DNA of 64,000 nt. Origin: Pocillopora verrucosa (taxonomy: Eukaryota > Cnidaria > Anthozoa > Scleractinia > Pocilloporidae). The notes beneath the pieces are model-generated. The model saw only the letters and a list, made by a program, of their open reading frames with translations. It did no database searches and was not told where the DNA came from. The stretch spans positions 25,231,220 to 25,295,219 of the forward strand of contig NC_089314.1 of assembly GCF_036669915.1 (NCBI RefSeq), given 5' to 3'. Position 1 is the stretch's first letter. Each line of letters begins with the position of its first letter. A program made the position numbers and the translations under genes. Below, one piece after another: positions 36,458 through 49,755 of the stretch.

Positions 36458-36663
36458 CTGGAATAAGACGCTTGAGCGGTTTCCTAGAAAGACAGAAGGA
36501 GCTATAAGTTTGTTTATGAAGCAACCCAAACATTTAAAAAGAGTTACGCTCAGCTCACCACAAAGACGACTCCAGTTACAATCTTCATATAAGCAATGAT
36601 TATTTCGCCGATTTTCTGCGTAGGAACTCGATACCTGAAGAATTTGCATAGGCGATAGGTTTC
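36418..36663 (-). other. Two exon-like modules upstream of B1 (possible lost four-helix gene)
   Basis: Module 1 (36663-36559) has acceptor CTTTCTAG, 35 open codons ending KIGEIIIAYMKIVTGVVFV (helix-like), and donor GTGAGC. Module 2 starts at 36483 after the same CTTTCTAG acceptor with ETAQASYSS and reaches a stop at 36418 inside the foldback element. Phases join. No further exons were found upstream. It could be the last two exons of a third membrane-protein type whose 5' part is lost, or chance. In unit 2, module 1 (51492-51368) carries a 20-bp duplication that shifts its frame. Confidence 0.25.
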
Positions 36664-37247
36664 CTAGAAAGATGAAGACAAGCTTTTAGGCTGTTTCCAC
36701 AGCTACCAAAATATTCGTTGATGAATGACATTCGAGCGGTTCGGTTACTTTTTCCGAGAATGTAAATTCTAATTGTGGACGTATACTTAGAATAAAACAG
36801 ACACGAACTTGTTCAGAGGAATTGTTTTCGTTTTGTCCTGATTCGGAGAAATAAAGAAGAAGTGTTTATTACAGAATCTCCCGATAGAAGTGGTTAATCG
36901 CGCGCCCTACTTATGAATATAATCGCGTCCAATTTCAAATTCAAACACGCTTTCACAATTTTAATAACTTAGATTGCAAACGACACTCAATTGAAAGCAG
37001 CCGCAAACGCGAAATCAAGATTCTAAACAAACCCAGAGCTTCGATCATTTATTGACGGTGATTTCGCGGAATGCAGAGAGATGGAACTAACTTAAATTAC
37101 CATCGATATTTAATACTCTGTTTAGTATAGGTAATCACATGATTTCGAGTACAACTTGGAATAAATAAGCGATGAACTGAAAAAGCATATCATCTCGAGT
37201 TGTGATATTACATCAGCAAACCAAACAGCGATCTAAGACTTAACCGT

Positions 37248-37450
37248 TTAACCCCTAAGAGTGACTGGCATCTAATTTCTCCTTACAATATCAGCCCTGA
37301 ATCAAACATTAAGGTCATGCGAATGAGCGAAATGATCAATAACTAAAGAACTCTTGACTGTTAAACGAATTCTCCTTTTCAGACCCGTAAGAAATGTCTG
37401 GAGAACAGTATACGGAGAATATGCATACCGATATTAGGATGTAAAGGGTT
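37248..37450. repeat. MITE family 1 at the unit 1/2 junction
   Basis: It runs from TTAACCCCTAAGAGTGACTG to TTAGGATGTAAAGGGTT. The same element sits at the end of unit 2 (52257-52460), so it was present before the units were copied. It marks the duplication edge and could have taken part in it. Confidence 0.75.
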
Positions 37451-37924
37451 CATTAAAAGCGACACTTGCCTCATCGCTACGCGAAAATAATCTGCCAGAA
37501 ACATCGAAAACCCATAGTTAGAACATTTTTCTAAATCAAAGATGAGAACAACGGTGTTGCAGTTTAGGTCAGGAGCAATCTGACCATGAACAAACTTTAT
37601 TTTTTTGCGTTCACATAAAGTGACTAACTACATCTCTAAGTCAGTAAGTTAAAAAAGAGCATAAGAGGATATTGTTTAGACCCAGCCAAGTAAAAAAAGG
37701 CCTAACAAAAACCCATCACAGAGAAGTTTGTCGGTTTTTTTTTCGACTGATTGCCTTTTATTACATAACTATGAACAATCCGACTGAAAAAAGTACAAAC
37801 AAACGTGATCCCATGGTGTAAAGCACTAAAACACGAAACCTAACATCGCAAAAAAAGATAGCTAAAATGGGTAACATATATCATCAATTTTACCAAACCG
37901 TATTCAGGCATCTCTAACTTAACG

Positions 37925-38133
37925 TTAACCCTTTTACTCCCAGAAGTGATCAACATAAAACTGCTCCCTATAATATCCCCACATTATCCAGCAAACAGGT
38001 AATGAAAATATTCATATGTATCAGGTGGAAGTTGTTATTTGATCTAACACCAAATTCTCCTAACTAATTTTCAAGGAAATGTGTTTCAGCTAGAGGAGAG
38101 AATTAACAATCAGATCTTGGGAGTTAAAGGGTT
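37925..38133. mobile_element. MITE family 2 inserted downstream of A2 only
   Basis: Units 1 and 3 read ATGTTAACCAGG (about 23901) and ACGTTAACTAGG (about 52938). In unit 2 the same GTTAAC is split by this about 209-bp element (CCCTTTTACTCCCAGAAGTG to TCTTGGGAGTTAAAGGG). The left TTAA is intact and the right is TTGA. A clean insertion into TTAA after duplication, so the family moved recently in this lineage. It lies in the A2 3' UTR or just beyond. Confidence 0.82.
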
Positions 38134-38209
38134 GACTACATTCAGTACGCTAGCATATCTCGTAATCTAGTCAAAAGTTTTCTTTCCTTGCTCAAATATC
38201 AGCTTTGGG

Positions 38210-40465
38210 TTATATAGCAGAAGACTGAATACCAGTCTCCTGAGCCGTCTGTGCAGTGTTGTCGGTTTCTTCCTCTCCTCTTTGTGTAACGATCATTTTG
38301 TAGAACAATCGAACGCTTTCGAAGAAAGAAAAGCAGACCAGGAAACCAAAAATCTGTCGGAAAAGGAAGAAAATCGTTATTACACGTTGAGGTTTTGTGA
38401 GTAAAAAAATTTTTGAGTACCACTCCTCGAAGGAAAACCCTCCGTCCCCTTATAAGGCGGCTGGTTATGTTTTGTATGTAGATAATTTGGCTTCAAACAA
38501 TAAAAACGGATTCTTCTCGGAGAACCACCTATACGAATAATTTGCTCGGCTCTGATCTCTCTTCATACGCTTATTTTCCTTATAATGATAAAAGGTCCCA
38601 TAGTATAATCGTAAACTTTTTTTCTGTGTGACACATATTAAGGCCTAAAGGAGAGACTGCCGTTGTAGATTACCAGTGCCAAGTAGAGTTCATCAAGGTT
38701 AATCCTTATAGCCAAGGGTAGTGAGTCGTAAGCCTTGGACATCTCATGCGCATAAAACACGAGGCTCAGTGTACAAGCCACCAGTAAGATGGTAAGGATG
38801 ATATGCACAATGAAGCACTGTGGAGAAAAAAAGAAAAGCTGAATCTGATAGGTTCAGAAGTGACTATATCGCCGGACAAACGATAAAACTTCGTTATTTT
38901 TTATCATTTTCATTATCGTCATCGTTATCTTCATCGTTATTTTCATCGACATCGTCATCATCATTGTTGTCGTCATCGTCGTTATCACTATCATTGTCAT
39001 TATCGTTATCATTTTCATTATCATTACTATTATCATCCTATAATTACAGTCATATTTAAGAATATATCTTTTTGGGGAGGGAGGGGAGGAGAGAGAGGGG
39101 AGGGGGGAAGTCTTTAGAGTATTTATTTTCAAACCGTTGAATGATAGCTCGTCAGAAAAAGGCAAAAAGATTTTTCAAGAGTGGAGAAAATTAAAATGAA
39201 TTGCAAATGATAATTATTGACGAACACACAAAGATTTGAGATAAGTCTTTCGAGATGCACACAAACTGTGAAGTGGCTTCTTTTAGTGATATGGTTCCCT
39301 AAGTTCATGCCCATGTGCAAAGAGGCTTGAAGTGATGAATGACGAGCGAGGATTTGCTTTGTTTTTTTAAAGGAAATAAATTTGACTTGAGGCCCAGGAA
39401 AACAAGCGCAAAAAAGGCAATTGGAGAAAGATAAAAAGTTAGGCTGCGAAATTTGATTTGGGCAAAACCTAGGCTGGAAAATGGGATTTCTACTTCACCT
39501 TGCATTCCTATTCGTGGTTTTGCATATAAATACTTGAGGAAAATGTGATGAACCACTAGTAAGATGACATTTTATTCTAGAGGAGTATCTATACACTTGA
39601 GCTGTCGATTATCGCGACAATCTTCCACACCCATGGGATTCTATTAACTGGTCTCAAATGTAAAATGTATTTTCACCAACGATAAACTTACCACAATTGT
39701 CAAGTGTGACGGTCGTGACAAGAGACGCTTGATGTAGTTGAAGCCAAAAACAAACCCAATTTGAAATACAATGGACACGATCCAGCAGAACACTGTGATT
39801 CCCTTAAAAAAATTCACTCTCCCAAATTCATATACGGGACTATCTCCGGAATATTTGAAATATGCCGAATATCCAATCTTATTCCAAGAATCGCTTCCAC
39901 TCAGGCTGGAATATCTAACAATCGATATCCAAGCAGCTGACAGGAAAAGCTACAAACAAGAAATAAACTGTATAAGAAATGTTATAAGAGTGAATTACAG
40001 CGTGGGTTTTTCAGTGCCAGGTGGCTTTTTAGGCTGTAGTGGTCAATTTAAAGATTGTTCCCAAAACTGTATCGTTATGCTTCAGAGCACCAAGCTTTCA
40101 TTTTCTTCAAAAATCAGAAAAAGCTGTATCAGCCTAGCTCAATAAACAATCTTTCATATAAAAAGGTGGCAGCTTATTCTGGCATCAATTTGTGGAAAAA
40201 AGGAACAACAACTCACAAACTCAACCACTCTTTCTGCAATCAAGGCACTGTTCCAATAATCGGTAGTCTTTGGCAACGTCGGTTCCTGAGCTGCTGCTGC
40301 AGGCTGAACCAGTTGGACCTGTTGTACAACCTGTCCAACTGGTTGTTGAGCATACTGTCCAGGAGGGGCCTGGGCCTGGAAATACATGGGCTGCGATTGA
40401 CCTGGAGGGACTTGGCGAACTGGTTGCTGATAAGCGAAACGCTGGTTCCCAGAACTTTGATTCAT
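38210..40465 (-). CDS. Four-helix MARVEL-like membrane protein, type A copy 2
   Basis: Exons are 40465-40217, 39949-39692, 38817-38674 and 38353-38210, giving 264 residues; splice sites and phases are as in A1. The helices are almost unchanged. The first extracellular loop is longer and different (SWNKIGYSAYFKYSGDSPVY, where A1 has ALTSLGSYYVYSSDIHAV). The tail is one Ala shorter and ends IQSSAI. The N-tail has QAQAPPGQYAQQPVGQ. A reverse AATAAA (37596-37601) lies beyond the unit-2-specific MITE, so that MITE would be transcribed in the 3' UTR. Confidence 0.72.
38890..39109. repeat. Microsatellite and G-rich tract in A2 intron 2
   Basis: CATCGTTATCTTCATCGTT-type triplets run over 38890-39045, about 100 bases shorter than in A1. 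Then comes GGGAGGGGAGGAGAGAGAGG at 39073-39109. Same place and strand as in A1 and A3. Confidence 0.82.
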
Positions 40466-41429
40466 TTTTCCACAAGTTCTCGTTTCTCTATCTAATAAAG
40501 GAAACAAGTCTTTTAAATCAAATCACCCATTGTGAACTAAGCCTGACAAAAAATGTTGTGTTTCGAGATTAAGTTTTTGTAAATCTGTAAATATGGGCAT
40601 CTTGTTTCGACTTCAAGACGAGACTGACATGTCACTTTTCCTTACAATTTAGCATTACTATATATCATTATATCATTACACATGGAAAGATTAATATATC
40701 ATCATGTAAAAAAAAAGTAAATTTCCGAGAGTAGATCAGTGCTAACTATTGCAAAATTCTACTACTCAGTATTAGCAGCTTTAAGGGTGAATTTGAATTA
40801 GATCTTAGGCTGATTTAGGTTTGATTGTCTTTGGCAACCATGTAAGAAGTTCAGTGTTTTGTGGTTACCGCAAAAACCAAGACGAACACATAAATTACAA
40901 ACAGCAGGAGAATATTAACTAATATATTCTTGCCAACTAGAGAATATTAGTTTGCTTCCAAGATGAATTGGAAGCAACATTTTGCTCCTTTGCTTTCAAG
41001 CCTAAGTTGTTTACTCACGCTACTAAGTTATTTGCTGTAAACGCTATCTCACTTAATACGTAAAAATATACCTTAATCTAAACCATCTACTCGAGAATCA
41101 TACGTTAGAATCATAAAATGCCCACTTCATGACGGAAAGGATTAAGAAAATGACATTTTCTGGTCGTTTTTACCTTTTTCTCGACAGTTGAACGGTTGTA
41201 AGAGCTTCGTTCCTATCAAGAAATTGGATTGGTCCTCTTGGAAAGCCTGAAGGCGATTACACCACATCACCTCACATTCCTTATGTAATCAAGTCTCTCA
41301 CGATACACCAGGATGCAAAATGTACGATCAATCTCATTTTCTCACATGAAACACTTTCGACACAACAAATCATAGCTGTAGCAGTATATAGGATTCGTGT
41401 CACATTTGTACATAGCCTACCACTTAATT
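40466..41429. other. Upstream region of A2
   Basis: Aligns with 26344-27375 and 55319-56316 (shared CAAAAACCAAGACGAACACA). No preserved coding frame. Probably contains the A2 promoter. Confidence 0.4.
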
Positions 41430-44400
41430 AGCTGCCAGTAGGTAAGTTGTCGGTCACGCTCGAAACGTCAGCTTTAGATACTCTTTACGGTGACCAATTT
41501 ACATAAGTTGATAAAATTTACATCAGTTGATAAAACCAAATTGTCTTAGCTTAGTTGGTCGGTTATTAGACAAAAAAAGCGGTCGAAAAGTGTGAGGTTC
41601 GCACCTTTATCGCGCTGCCGATTAAGATATTTCCTAGTAGCGTGTTCGTGACAAATGCTTGCCATCTATCACTGAAAATTTGGCTTCTTAATGACCGTGT
41701 TATGGGACTTTTCGATGCACCTAGTATTGCTCCTTCCTTAGGTCTTTCCCAATTGCATTTATCAGCAAGTACACTCTGTAAATTAGAGGCGCCTGAACCG
41801 AAGGGCTGTTCAGCCACAAGACCTAAATTATGGAGAAACACAGAATTAACTTACTTGTGAGTGTAGCCCGAAGGTTTATTGCCTTTCCGGAAATCAAGTG
41901 AATGTAAACTCCGAAAACGTGTCAGCTATGAAAACATTAAGTAATTAATGAAAGTTTTACACGACTTATATCCCTGATCGATGGAAATTAAAGGGAAATG
42001 GCGTGGCTTATCTTGAGATGCGGCCTTTCATTGAAACGGTGTCAGCTTAAAGCCATTCTTTACACTCGCTCTGACGAAGAGCTAACGTTCTAAAAGTTAG
42101 CTTTAGAAACTCTTTACGGTGGCCAACGTACATTATCATCTCAGTTGACTAAACCAAATTGTGTATAGCCCAGTTTGCCTATGATCCGAGAGCGAAATCG
42201 GTTGGATGGTTTGAGGTTCGAATCCTCATCGCCTCTTCTGGGCGTATGTTCGTGACAAATGCTCGCCACGTAGCCGGCTAAAAATTTGGCTTCTTAATGA
42301 TCGATTTATTGGACTTTTATGATGCAACTAGTTTTACTTTTTTCCCCAGGTATTTTTCAACTGCATTTAACAGCAATTATACACTTTGAAAATAAAAGGT
42401 GCCTAAAACCATAAACCTAAATTATGGAGAAACAACTAACTTACTTGTGTGTAGCCTAATTAAAGGTTTGTTGACTTTCTGAAAACGTATGAACCATGAT
42501 AACATTTAGCAAAGCATTCATGAAATTGTACATTACAAATATCACGGATCAATAAAATTTACTCGGAAATGGTATGACTCATTAAGAGATGTGGCCGATC
42601 ATTACAGCAACCGAAAAATAACAGAACCTTTGAAGAGAGCAGTGAAATCGTCCACTTGTATAAACCTCTACGAAGGCAAGGGGAACTTATATTTTTCTTT
42701 ATTTAAGATATTTCTTGTCGGCTGAATGGCTATCAGAGTTTCGCTCCTATCAAGAAACTGGATTAGCTTTCTGGGAAAGCCTGAATGCGAGGAAACATCG
42801 ATCAACTCAAGGTCACAATAGAAACCATATAGGTCTGTCGCAATTCACCAGGATGGAAAACGTACTTGATGATTAATTTATTCTCCTTCTTGATGCAACT
42901 AGTTTTGTTTTTTCCTCAGGTATTTCCCAATTGCATTTATCAGCAATCACACTTTGCAAATAAAAGGCGCCTGAAAAGACCGTTAAACCATAAACCTAAA
43001 TTATGGAGAAACAATTGACTTACTTGTGTGTAGCCTAAAGGTTTATTGACTTTCCGGAAGCGTATTAAATATGATAACATTTAAAAAAAGCATGCATAAA
43101 AATTGTGTATTACTTTTATCACGGATCAGGCGAAATTACTAGGAAACGGTATCGCTTATTTAGAGATATGGCCTATGTCATCAGTTACAGCAACTGAAAA
43201 ATAACAGTACCTTTGCGGAGTGCGGTGAAATCGTCCGCGTTTATAAACCTCCACGAAAGCAAGGGAAAACATAGATTAAATCAAATTTGCAATATAAACA
43301 GGTCTCTCCCGATACACCAGAATTCAAAATGTACAATCCCTCATGTGGTTTATCCACATGAGACACTAGCTTCCGATGCAACAGATCCTAGCAGTGTATG
43401 AAGGATGTTTGTATATAGCATATCAGTCAGCTGCCAATACGTAGGTTGTCTGTCGATTTGACGAAGGGTTTACGTTCGTAACGTTAGCTGTAGTGACTGT
43501 CTCTACATTCGCCCTGAAGAAGAGCTAACGCTCGAAAATTTAGCTTCAGAAACTCTTTGCGGTGGCCAATTTACATTTTAATCTCAGTTGATAAAACCAA
43601 ATTGTGTGCAGCTTGGTTGGTTGATGATCCGACAGCGAAATCAGTCGAAAAGTCAAAGGTTCGAATTCTTATCATGGGGAATTAAAATATTTTCTAGTCG
43701 CATGTTCGTGACAAATACTTGCCATCCATCCCTGAAAATTTGCTTTCTTAATGATCGATTTACAGGACTTCTGATGCAACAAGTTTTGCTTTTTCCCCAC
43801 GTATTTTCCGACATTCTTTTACGGTTATCGTTACAAAATGCAAATAAAAGGCGCCTGAAAAGGCTGTTAAACCATGATACCTAAATTATGGAAAAAACAA
43901 CGAACTTATTAAGTGTCTAGCCTAAAGGTCGATCGACTTTCTGAAAACGTTTCAATAATGTTGACATTCAGCAATACATGAAAGTTATACATATCTTAGA
44001 TCACTGTCGATGGAAATTACTAGGAAATGGGATGGGCACATCTACAAATACGACCTATCACTAACAGTAAACAAAAAAGGGCAGTACCATTAAGTGCAAT
44101 AAAATCGTCCGCGTCTATAAACCTCTATGAAAGTAGGATGAACTTATATTTTTCTTTCTTTAAGATATTTCATGACGGCTCAATGACTATCAGAATTTCA
44201 CTCCTATTAAGAAATTTGATAAGCTTTCTCGGAAAGCCTGAATGCGAGGAAACATCGATCAACTCAAATTCCCAATACAAACAGGTCTCTCGCGATACAC
44301 CAGAACCCAAAATGTACAATCCTCCTCATTTTATCCACATAAGACACTAGCTTTCGATGCAACAGATCCTAACAGTATATGCAGGATGTTTGCATATGAC

Positions 44401-46090
44401 TTAGCTGCCAGTACGTAGGTTGTCTGTCGACTTGACGAAGCGTTTACGTTCGTAACGTTAGCTGTAGTACATTCGCCCCGAAGAAGAGCTGACGCTCGAA
44501 AATTTAGCTTCAGAAACTCTTTGCGGTGGCCAATTTACATTTTAATCTCAGATGATAAAACCAAATTGTGTGTAGCTTGGTTGGTTGATGATCTGCCAGC
44601 GAAATCGTTCGAAAAGTCAAAGGTTCGAATCCTCATCATGGGGAATTAAAATATTTTCTATTCGCATGTTCGTGACAAATACTTGCCATCCATCCCTGAA
44701 AATTTGCTTTCTTAATGATCGATTTACAGGACTTCTGATGCAACAAGTTTTGCTTTTTCCCCACATATTTTCCGACATTCTTTTTCAGTTATCGTTACAA
44801 AATGCAAATAAAAGGCGCCTGAAAAGGCTGTTAAACCATGATACTTAAATTATGGAACAAACAATGAACTTATTAAGTGTGCAGCCTAAAGGTCGATCGA
44901 CTTTCTGAAAACGTTTCAATAATGTTGACATTCAGCAATACATGAAAATTGTACATATCTTAGATCACTGGTCGATGGAAATTACTAGGAAATGGGATGG
45001 GCACATCTACAAATACGACCTATCACGAACAGCAACCGAAAAATGGCAGTACCTTTGAGTGCAGTGAAATCGTCCGCGTCTATAAACCTCTATGAAAGCA
45101 TGGGGAACATATATTTTACTCTCTTTAAGATATTTCATGACGGCTGAATGGTTATTACAATTTCGCTCCTATTAAGAAATTGGATAAGCTTTCTCGGAAA
45201 GCCTGAGTGCGAGGAAACACCGATCAACTCAAATTCCCAGTACAAACAGGTCTCTTGCGATACACCAGAACACGAAATGTACAATCCTCCTCATTTTATC
45301 CACATGAGACACTAGTTTTCGATTCAACAGATCCTAGCTGTATATGTAGGATATATGTCACCTTTGTACTTAGCATATGACTTAGCTGCCAATACGCGGG
45401 TTGTTTGTCACTTTGACGGAGGGTTTACCCTCGTAAAGTTAGCTTTAGAAACCGTGTTTACATTCGCCCCGACGAAGCGCTAACGCTTGAAACGTTAGCT
45501 TTAGAAAATCTTTGCGGTGGCCAATTTACTTTTAATTTCGGGTAAAAAAAGAGCAAATTGTCTGTAGCTTAGTTGTTCCATGACCCGACTGCGAAATTGG
45601 TCGAAAAGTCTGAGGTTGGAATCCTCGTCGTGGTAGTCGCATGTTCGTGACAAATGCTTGACATCTATCACTGGAAATTTGGTTTCTTGACGATCGATTT
45701 ACGGTAATTTTGATGCATCAAATTTGGCTCTTTCCCCAGGTATTTTCGGAGATTCTTTTCAGTTATCGTTACAAAATGCACATAAAAGGCGCCTGAAAAG
45801 GCTGTTAAACTACGAGACCTAAATTATGGCGAAAACGATTAGTATTAAGTGTGCAGCCCAAAGGTCGATCGACTTTCCGAAAACGTTTCAATAACGATGA
45901 CACTTAGCAATACATGAAAATTGTACTATTCTTATATCACTGGTCGATGGGGATTACTAGGAAATGGTATGGCTCGTTCAGAGACGTGGCCAAAATAATT
46001 ACAGCAACTGAAAAATGACATTACCTTTGAATGCAGTGAAATCGTCCGCGTCTATAAACCTCTATAGAAGTAAGGGGAACTTTTTCTTTC
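41430..46090 (+). repeat. tRNA-like-headed repeat array, unit 2 (largest)
   Basis: Five recognisable heads are near 41544, 42160, 43606, 44572 and 45561, plus a headless copy near 42890. Two neighbouring repeats (43570-44540 and 44540-45530) are very similar to each other (for example CATCCATCCCTGAAAATTTG in both), so at least one repeat was duplicated inside this array recently. Hairpin AGCTAACG/CGTTAGCT remnants and GCGGTGGCCAATTTACATT precede most heads. The 41544 head has a broken B box (GGTTCGCACCT). Confidence 0.7.
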
Positions 46091-46103
46091 TTAAGGATAT
46101 AAA

Positions 46104-46250
46104 TTATGAATTTTCCTTCTTACCGCTCTTTTCTCTTGCGCTGATAGCACAGACTGTCAGTGTTAGGACAAAGGTGCAGCTACTTATGTCGTGACTGCTT
46201 TCGTGGAAAAGCAGATACACATTATCTTCTTTGTATAGGGTTTCATTTGT
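46104..46250 (-). other. Conserved hydrophobic open frame, unit 2 copy
   Basis: Reads NLLFHESSH-like upstream (here VYLLFHESSHDISS), then CTFVLTLTVCAISAREKSG, then GTAAGAAG. Same frame as 30115-30261. See that entry for doubts. Confidence 0.22.
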
Positions 46251-46974
46251 GACCGAAATAACAGAAAATATAGGTACGCAATACGTAATGTGCAAATGTG
46301 CAACCGTTCACGGTATTTGAACCATTACGTTTGACGCCACTTGCTTTTGATGATACATGAGAACAATCATTGAATTTAAAGCTACTTGACAATTTTTTTT
46401 AATCCAATATAAAGAGTGGTTTGAAAGTCTTCGACGCACAAGGCGGAGATTATTGCAACGATAAATTATGCCGATAAATTTTATTAAACGGATTGAACTT
46501 TGGATGACGTTTATAAGATTTTGATGAAAAATGGTCTGATTTCTCTGCCGTTTTGCCAAAAATTCCGATTATACGGTAATTCCATGCTTATGTGTATAGC
46601 ATTTGACTGGTCAATTGCATTCCAACTTTGCAATGGTTTTCCTTGTTCCAACATCTGTCTAATATGGAAGCAGGGGACGTGAATGCTCCGTCAAATTTCG
46701 AACATGGCATACAGATGTAACAAAAAAATTATTTAAGTCTCTCTAAAATGGGGAATGAAAATCCATTTTTAAGGGTTAACAGATGAAGAATTGATTTTTA
46801 TAAAAAAATATTTGGAATACTCATAGCTATTCAGAGACTTCAAAATAATATTCAGTGAAATGATAGCTCTCCCAAGAACAGTAAGAAGGATTTCTGAGAA
46901 TTATTTTTGTCTGAGCCTAACTGGAAAGCTACGTGAGTTGTGGAGCTTTGCGTTCTTGTTCAAGGTAATAAAAC

Positions 46975-47150
46975 TCTCACACAACCTCTCTCCACCCTGT
47001 AGGAGTAGGGTCAGTGGCGAATTGTCAGGAAAGATTGATGACACAGCTTGGAGGTAACTTTGCGATGAACTAGTGTCTCGTCCCGAGGGGGGGGGGGGGG
47101 TAGGGAAGGAGTACTCCTAGTCGCTTCATTCTGCAAAAAAACCATAATAG
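46975..47150 (+). repeat. Coral-type SINE tail, unit 2 copy
   Basis: GTAGGAGTAGGGTCAGTGGC, GATGAACTAGTGTCTCG, a G-run of about 13, then AGTACTCCTAGTCGCTTCAT. Orthologous by position to 31010-31200, so it predates the duplication; the G-run differs in length. Confidence 0.6.
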
Positions 47151-49262
47151 CTTTTTTTCATCTATTGCTAAGCCATCAAAGGATGATAAAAGGAAGAAAA
47201 CTAAAATCAACGAAAACACAAAATCGATAACATTGTGTCGCGATTGTCGTAACATCGTTATTTACTATAATGAGGTTTTGTTGACCAAAGCTAAGAAAGG
47301 TAACCATTAAAAGTTCACTGAGACTTTTTAATCAAAGTTTATACTCCAAGTTTTATTTCAAATAGGGGTCAGCAAACGATATAGAAAAAACCTTGTATTC
47401 TATGTGACACTATGTAGGACCGTGTGTCTCTTTCGATCATCGCTTCTTTAGGGTGATAGGTGCCACAGTTTTACTCAAAAGGCCTGAAGTACATGTTTGT
47501 AACAGTTAAGTTTAAAAAATCTAGCTAGGGAAAAAGCCAGTAACCATGATAAATGTCGAATATGATTATAGGAAAAGTCAAAACGAACTACGTTAATACG
47601 GGATCGTTTCAACACAGCAGCTCTCGATAACTTTTTTTATGCAGCTAACCAACAAAAATCAATCAAAGCTAAGGACGCGCTTTCAAACAAAGCTGTCTTC
47701 TACAAATTTAGTAAACTGGCAGCGTTGTCGCTGATCCAGGCTGTCGCGGTTGAAGTTCAGTTAAGAGGCTACTGGGAATCATCAGCCTCAGCAATTTCCT
47801 TTGCTCTTTGCAATCTGTACATTCTTGTCTCTTGTGGGATGTCTTCCAAGAAACTCAAACAGGTCAACGAACCACAAAACTGTAAAATGAAGAGAAATTT
47901 TTAGGGAGTGATCTGGATCCTGAGACCCACCACCTACGATTCGCTAATGCCCTCATTCGTCATTCGTCAGTAAACAAGATACTCTGCATGATCTTTTCAT
48001 TCTGCTCACCAAGACAGTATTTAGATTTAGGTAAAATAACGTACAAAGGCGGAACCGAGCAGTATATTGTTTAAGTGGTCACCAGGTCTGCCTTCACCGT
48101 ATTTATCACGGTAAGCTTTGTCAGCTTTAAACAAGTCGACACCGACCATAATCAGGCTTGTAGTACTAGCGATGAGAAGTATGGTCATGAGGACTTGTAC
48201 AGGTAAACCTTCAAGAAAAGAACAGGAGTTTTTGACTGGTTAGAGCAGAAAAAGATTGGTTTTAAACATCCCATTGCCAGTAACAACATTAAAAGAGCAA
48301 CAACACGTCGTCTGCCGCCTAAACATCAAAATTACAGCCTTAAAACCTCGTTTTTAAAGTGGAGGAGCTTGAGAAAGAGTCAGTCATCTTGAGTACAAGG
48401 CAATATATCTGCCAAGTGACTGGCTATATTTTGTGCAACTGAGATAGTCAAGTGTCCAGCCTTCCACAGTTCTTTAATTCCTGTTAATAGTCTGTATACA
48501 CGAGAGCCTTTTTAGGTAATAACTTAGTTGGTTAAATTTTCCCTCAAAGTTCCAAGCTGCTATAATTTTATCCTCACTCACTTTGATGGCCATTTTCTGG
48601 CGAATTTTTCTACATGGTGTTAAATGTCCCTCTTCCCAATCAGTGACCTAAAATATCACTCTGAATTCCAAAAGTCAAGAGTGCAAAACCTTTCTTGTGA
48701 AAAGAATGAGGTTGCTTTTTGTCTCAGCACCTTTCAGAGGCCTCACACGAAAACTGACTCGATTTCAGAGAGTCTTTGGGCATCTTGAAAACGGCCTTGT
48801 ATTCGTATTACATTCATGAATTATCAATGTGAATTGGTTGCAATACTCACTATCAGTGTGGAATATGATGGTGTCCTCAAGTATCGCCGGTCTTTGTGGA
48901 TGCCAAGCATTAACACAATTTGGAGGACTATCACCATTACCCAACAAAATGTGGAGACTCCTGCGAAGAACGTTGCTCGACCATCCAAATCGAAAGTACG
49001 GTTAGAGTAAACAACACCACATGGCCAGGCGATTAACAAGAAGAACTGTGTAAGAGGACAAGGTACGCTCATGAACAATGAGTATTGACCATCACCCTTT
49101 GGTTGTTGGTACAAAGCCGTAGAGAAGCAAGTGGTGTTCCAACGAGGTTCCTAATGCATTCTAACTTAGAGAGAAAAGAGGGTAGGAGACAAAGCATCTA
49201 TTGAGGGCCACTAGTTCATCAGTTGAATTACTGTTGTGTGTTACTCTCCTTAAATAAAGTTG

Positions 49263-49263
49263 A

Positions 49264-49305
<42 letters not shown>
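49263..49305. repeat. (ATT)n microsatellite
   Basis: About 14 perfect ATT units. It lies in B2 intron 1, where B1 has unrelated sequence, so it arose after the duplication or was lost in unit 1. Confidence 0.9.
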
Positions 49306-49306
<1 letters not shown>

Positions 49307-49559
49307 GAAATCCAAATATGATACTACTTGGATCGGGCAAAGTTTTAAATCGAAACCCTTGTCGATCCGACATCATTCGTTAAAATAAAACCCCTTCATA
49401 TCCTTCAACTACTTACAAACTCCAAATCTCTCGAGATTCTCAGTGCAGTTTTCAGGTAGGTTTTGTCGATCCGTCCTGCCCTAGGTTGGTTCACTGGAGG
49501 CTGGAACGGATTGGACAAGTTGTTCATTAGGGGCATAGCCTTATTTTCCAGTAGGGAAA

Positions 49560-49755
49560 TGGCCTTGTTGTCCAGTGGGGACATAGCCTTGTTGTCCAGT
49601 GGGGACATAGCCTTGTTGTCCAGTGGGGACATAGCCTTGTTGTCCAGTGGGGACATAGCCTTGTTGTCCAGTGGGGACATAGCCTTGTTGTCCAGTGGGG
49701 ACATAGCCTTGTTGTCCAGTGGGGACATAGCCTTGTTGTCCAGTGGGGACATAGC
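49560..49755. repeat. 24-bp coding minisatellite in B2 exon 1
   Basis: Eight near-identical units of CCTTGTTGTCCAGTGGGGAC plus ATAG run head to tail. On the minus strand they encode GYVPTGQQ in the ancestral frame (compare PVHVPTGQ-like repeats in B1) and AMSPLDNK in the frame now joined to the rest of exon 1. B1 has only three or four diverged units, so the array expanded and homogenised in B2. Confidence 0.9.

Larger units (their letters stand above)
23480..37452. repeat. Tandem segmental duplication, unit 1
   Basis: About 14 kb. The start is set where the sequence first matches the two later units (the stretch with GAACATTTTTCTAAATCAAAG, about 23558, 37528, 52544). It holds A1, a SINE-like array and B1, all genes on minus. 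Similarity to unit 2 runs through exons, introns and spacers, so this is DNA-level duplication rather than retroposition. Exact edges need alignment. Confidence 0.8.
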
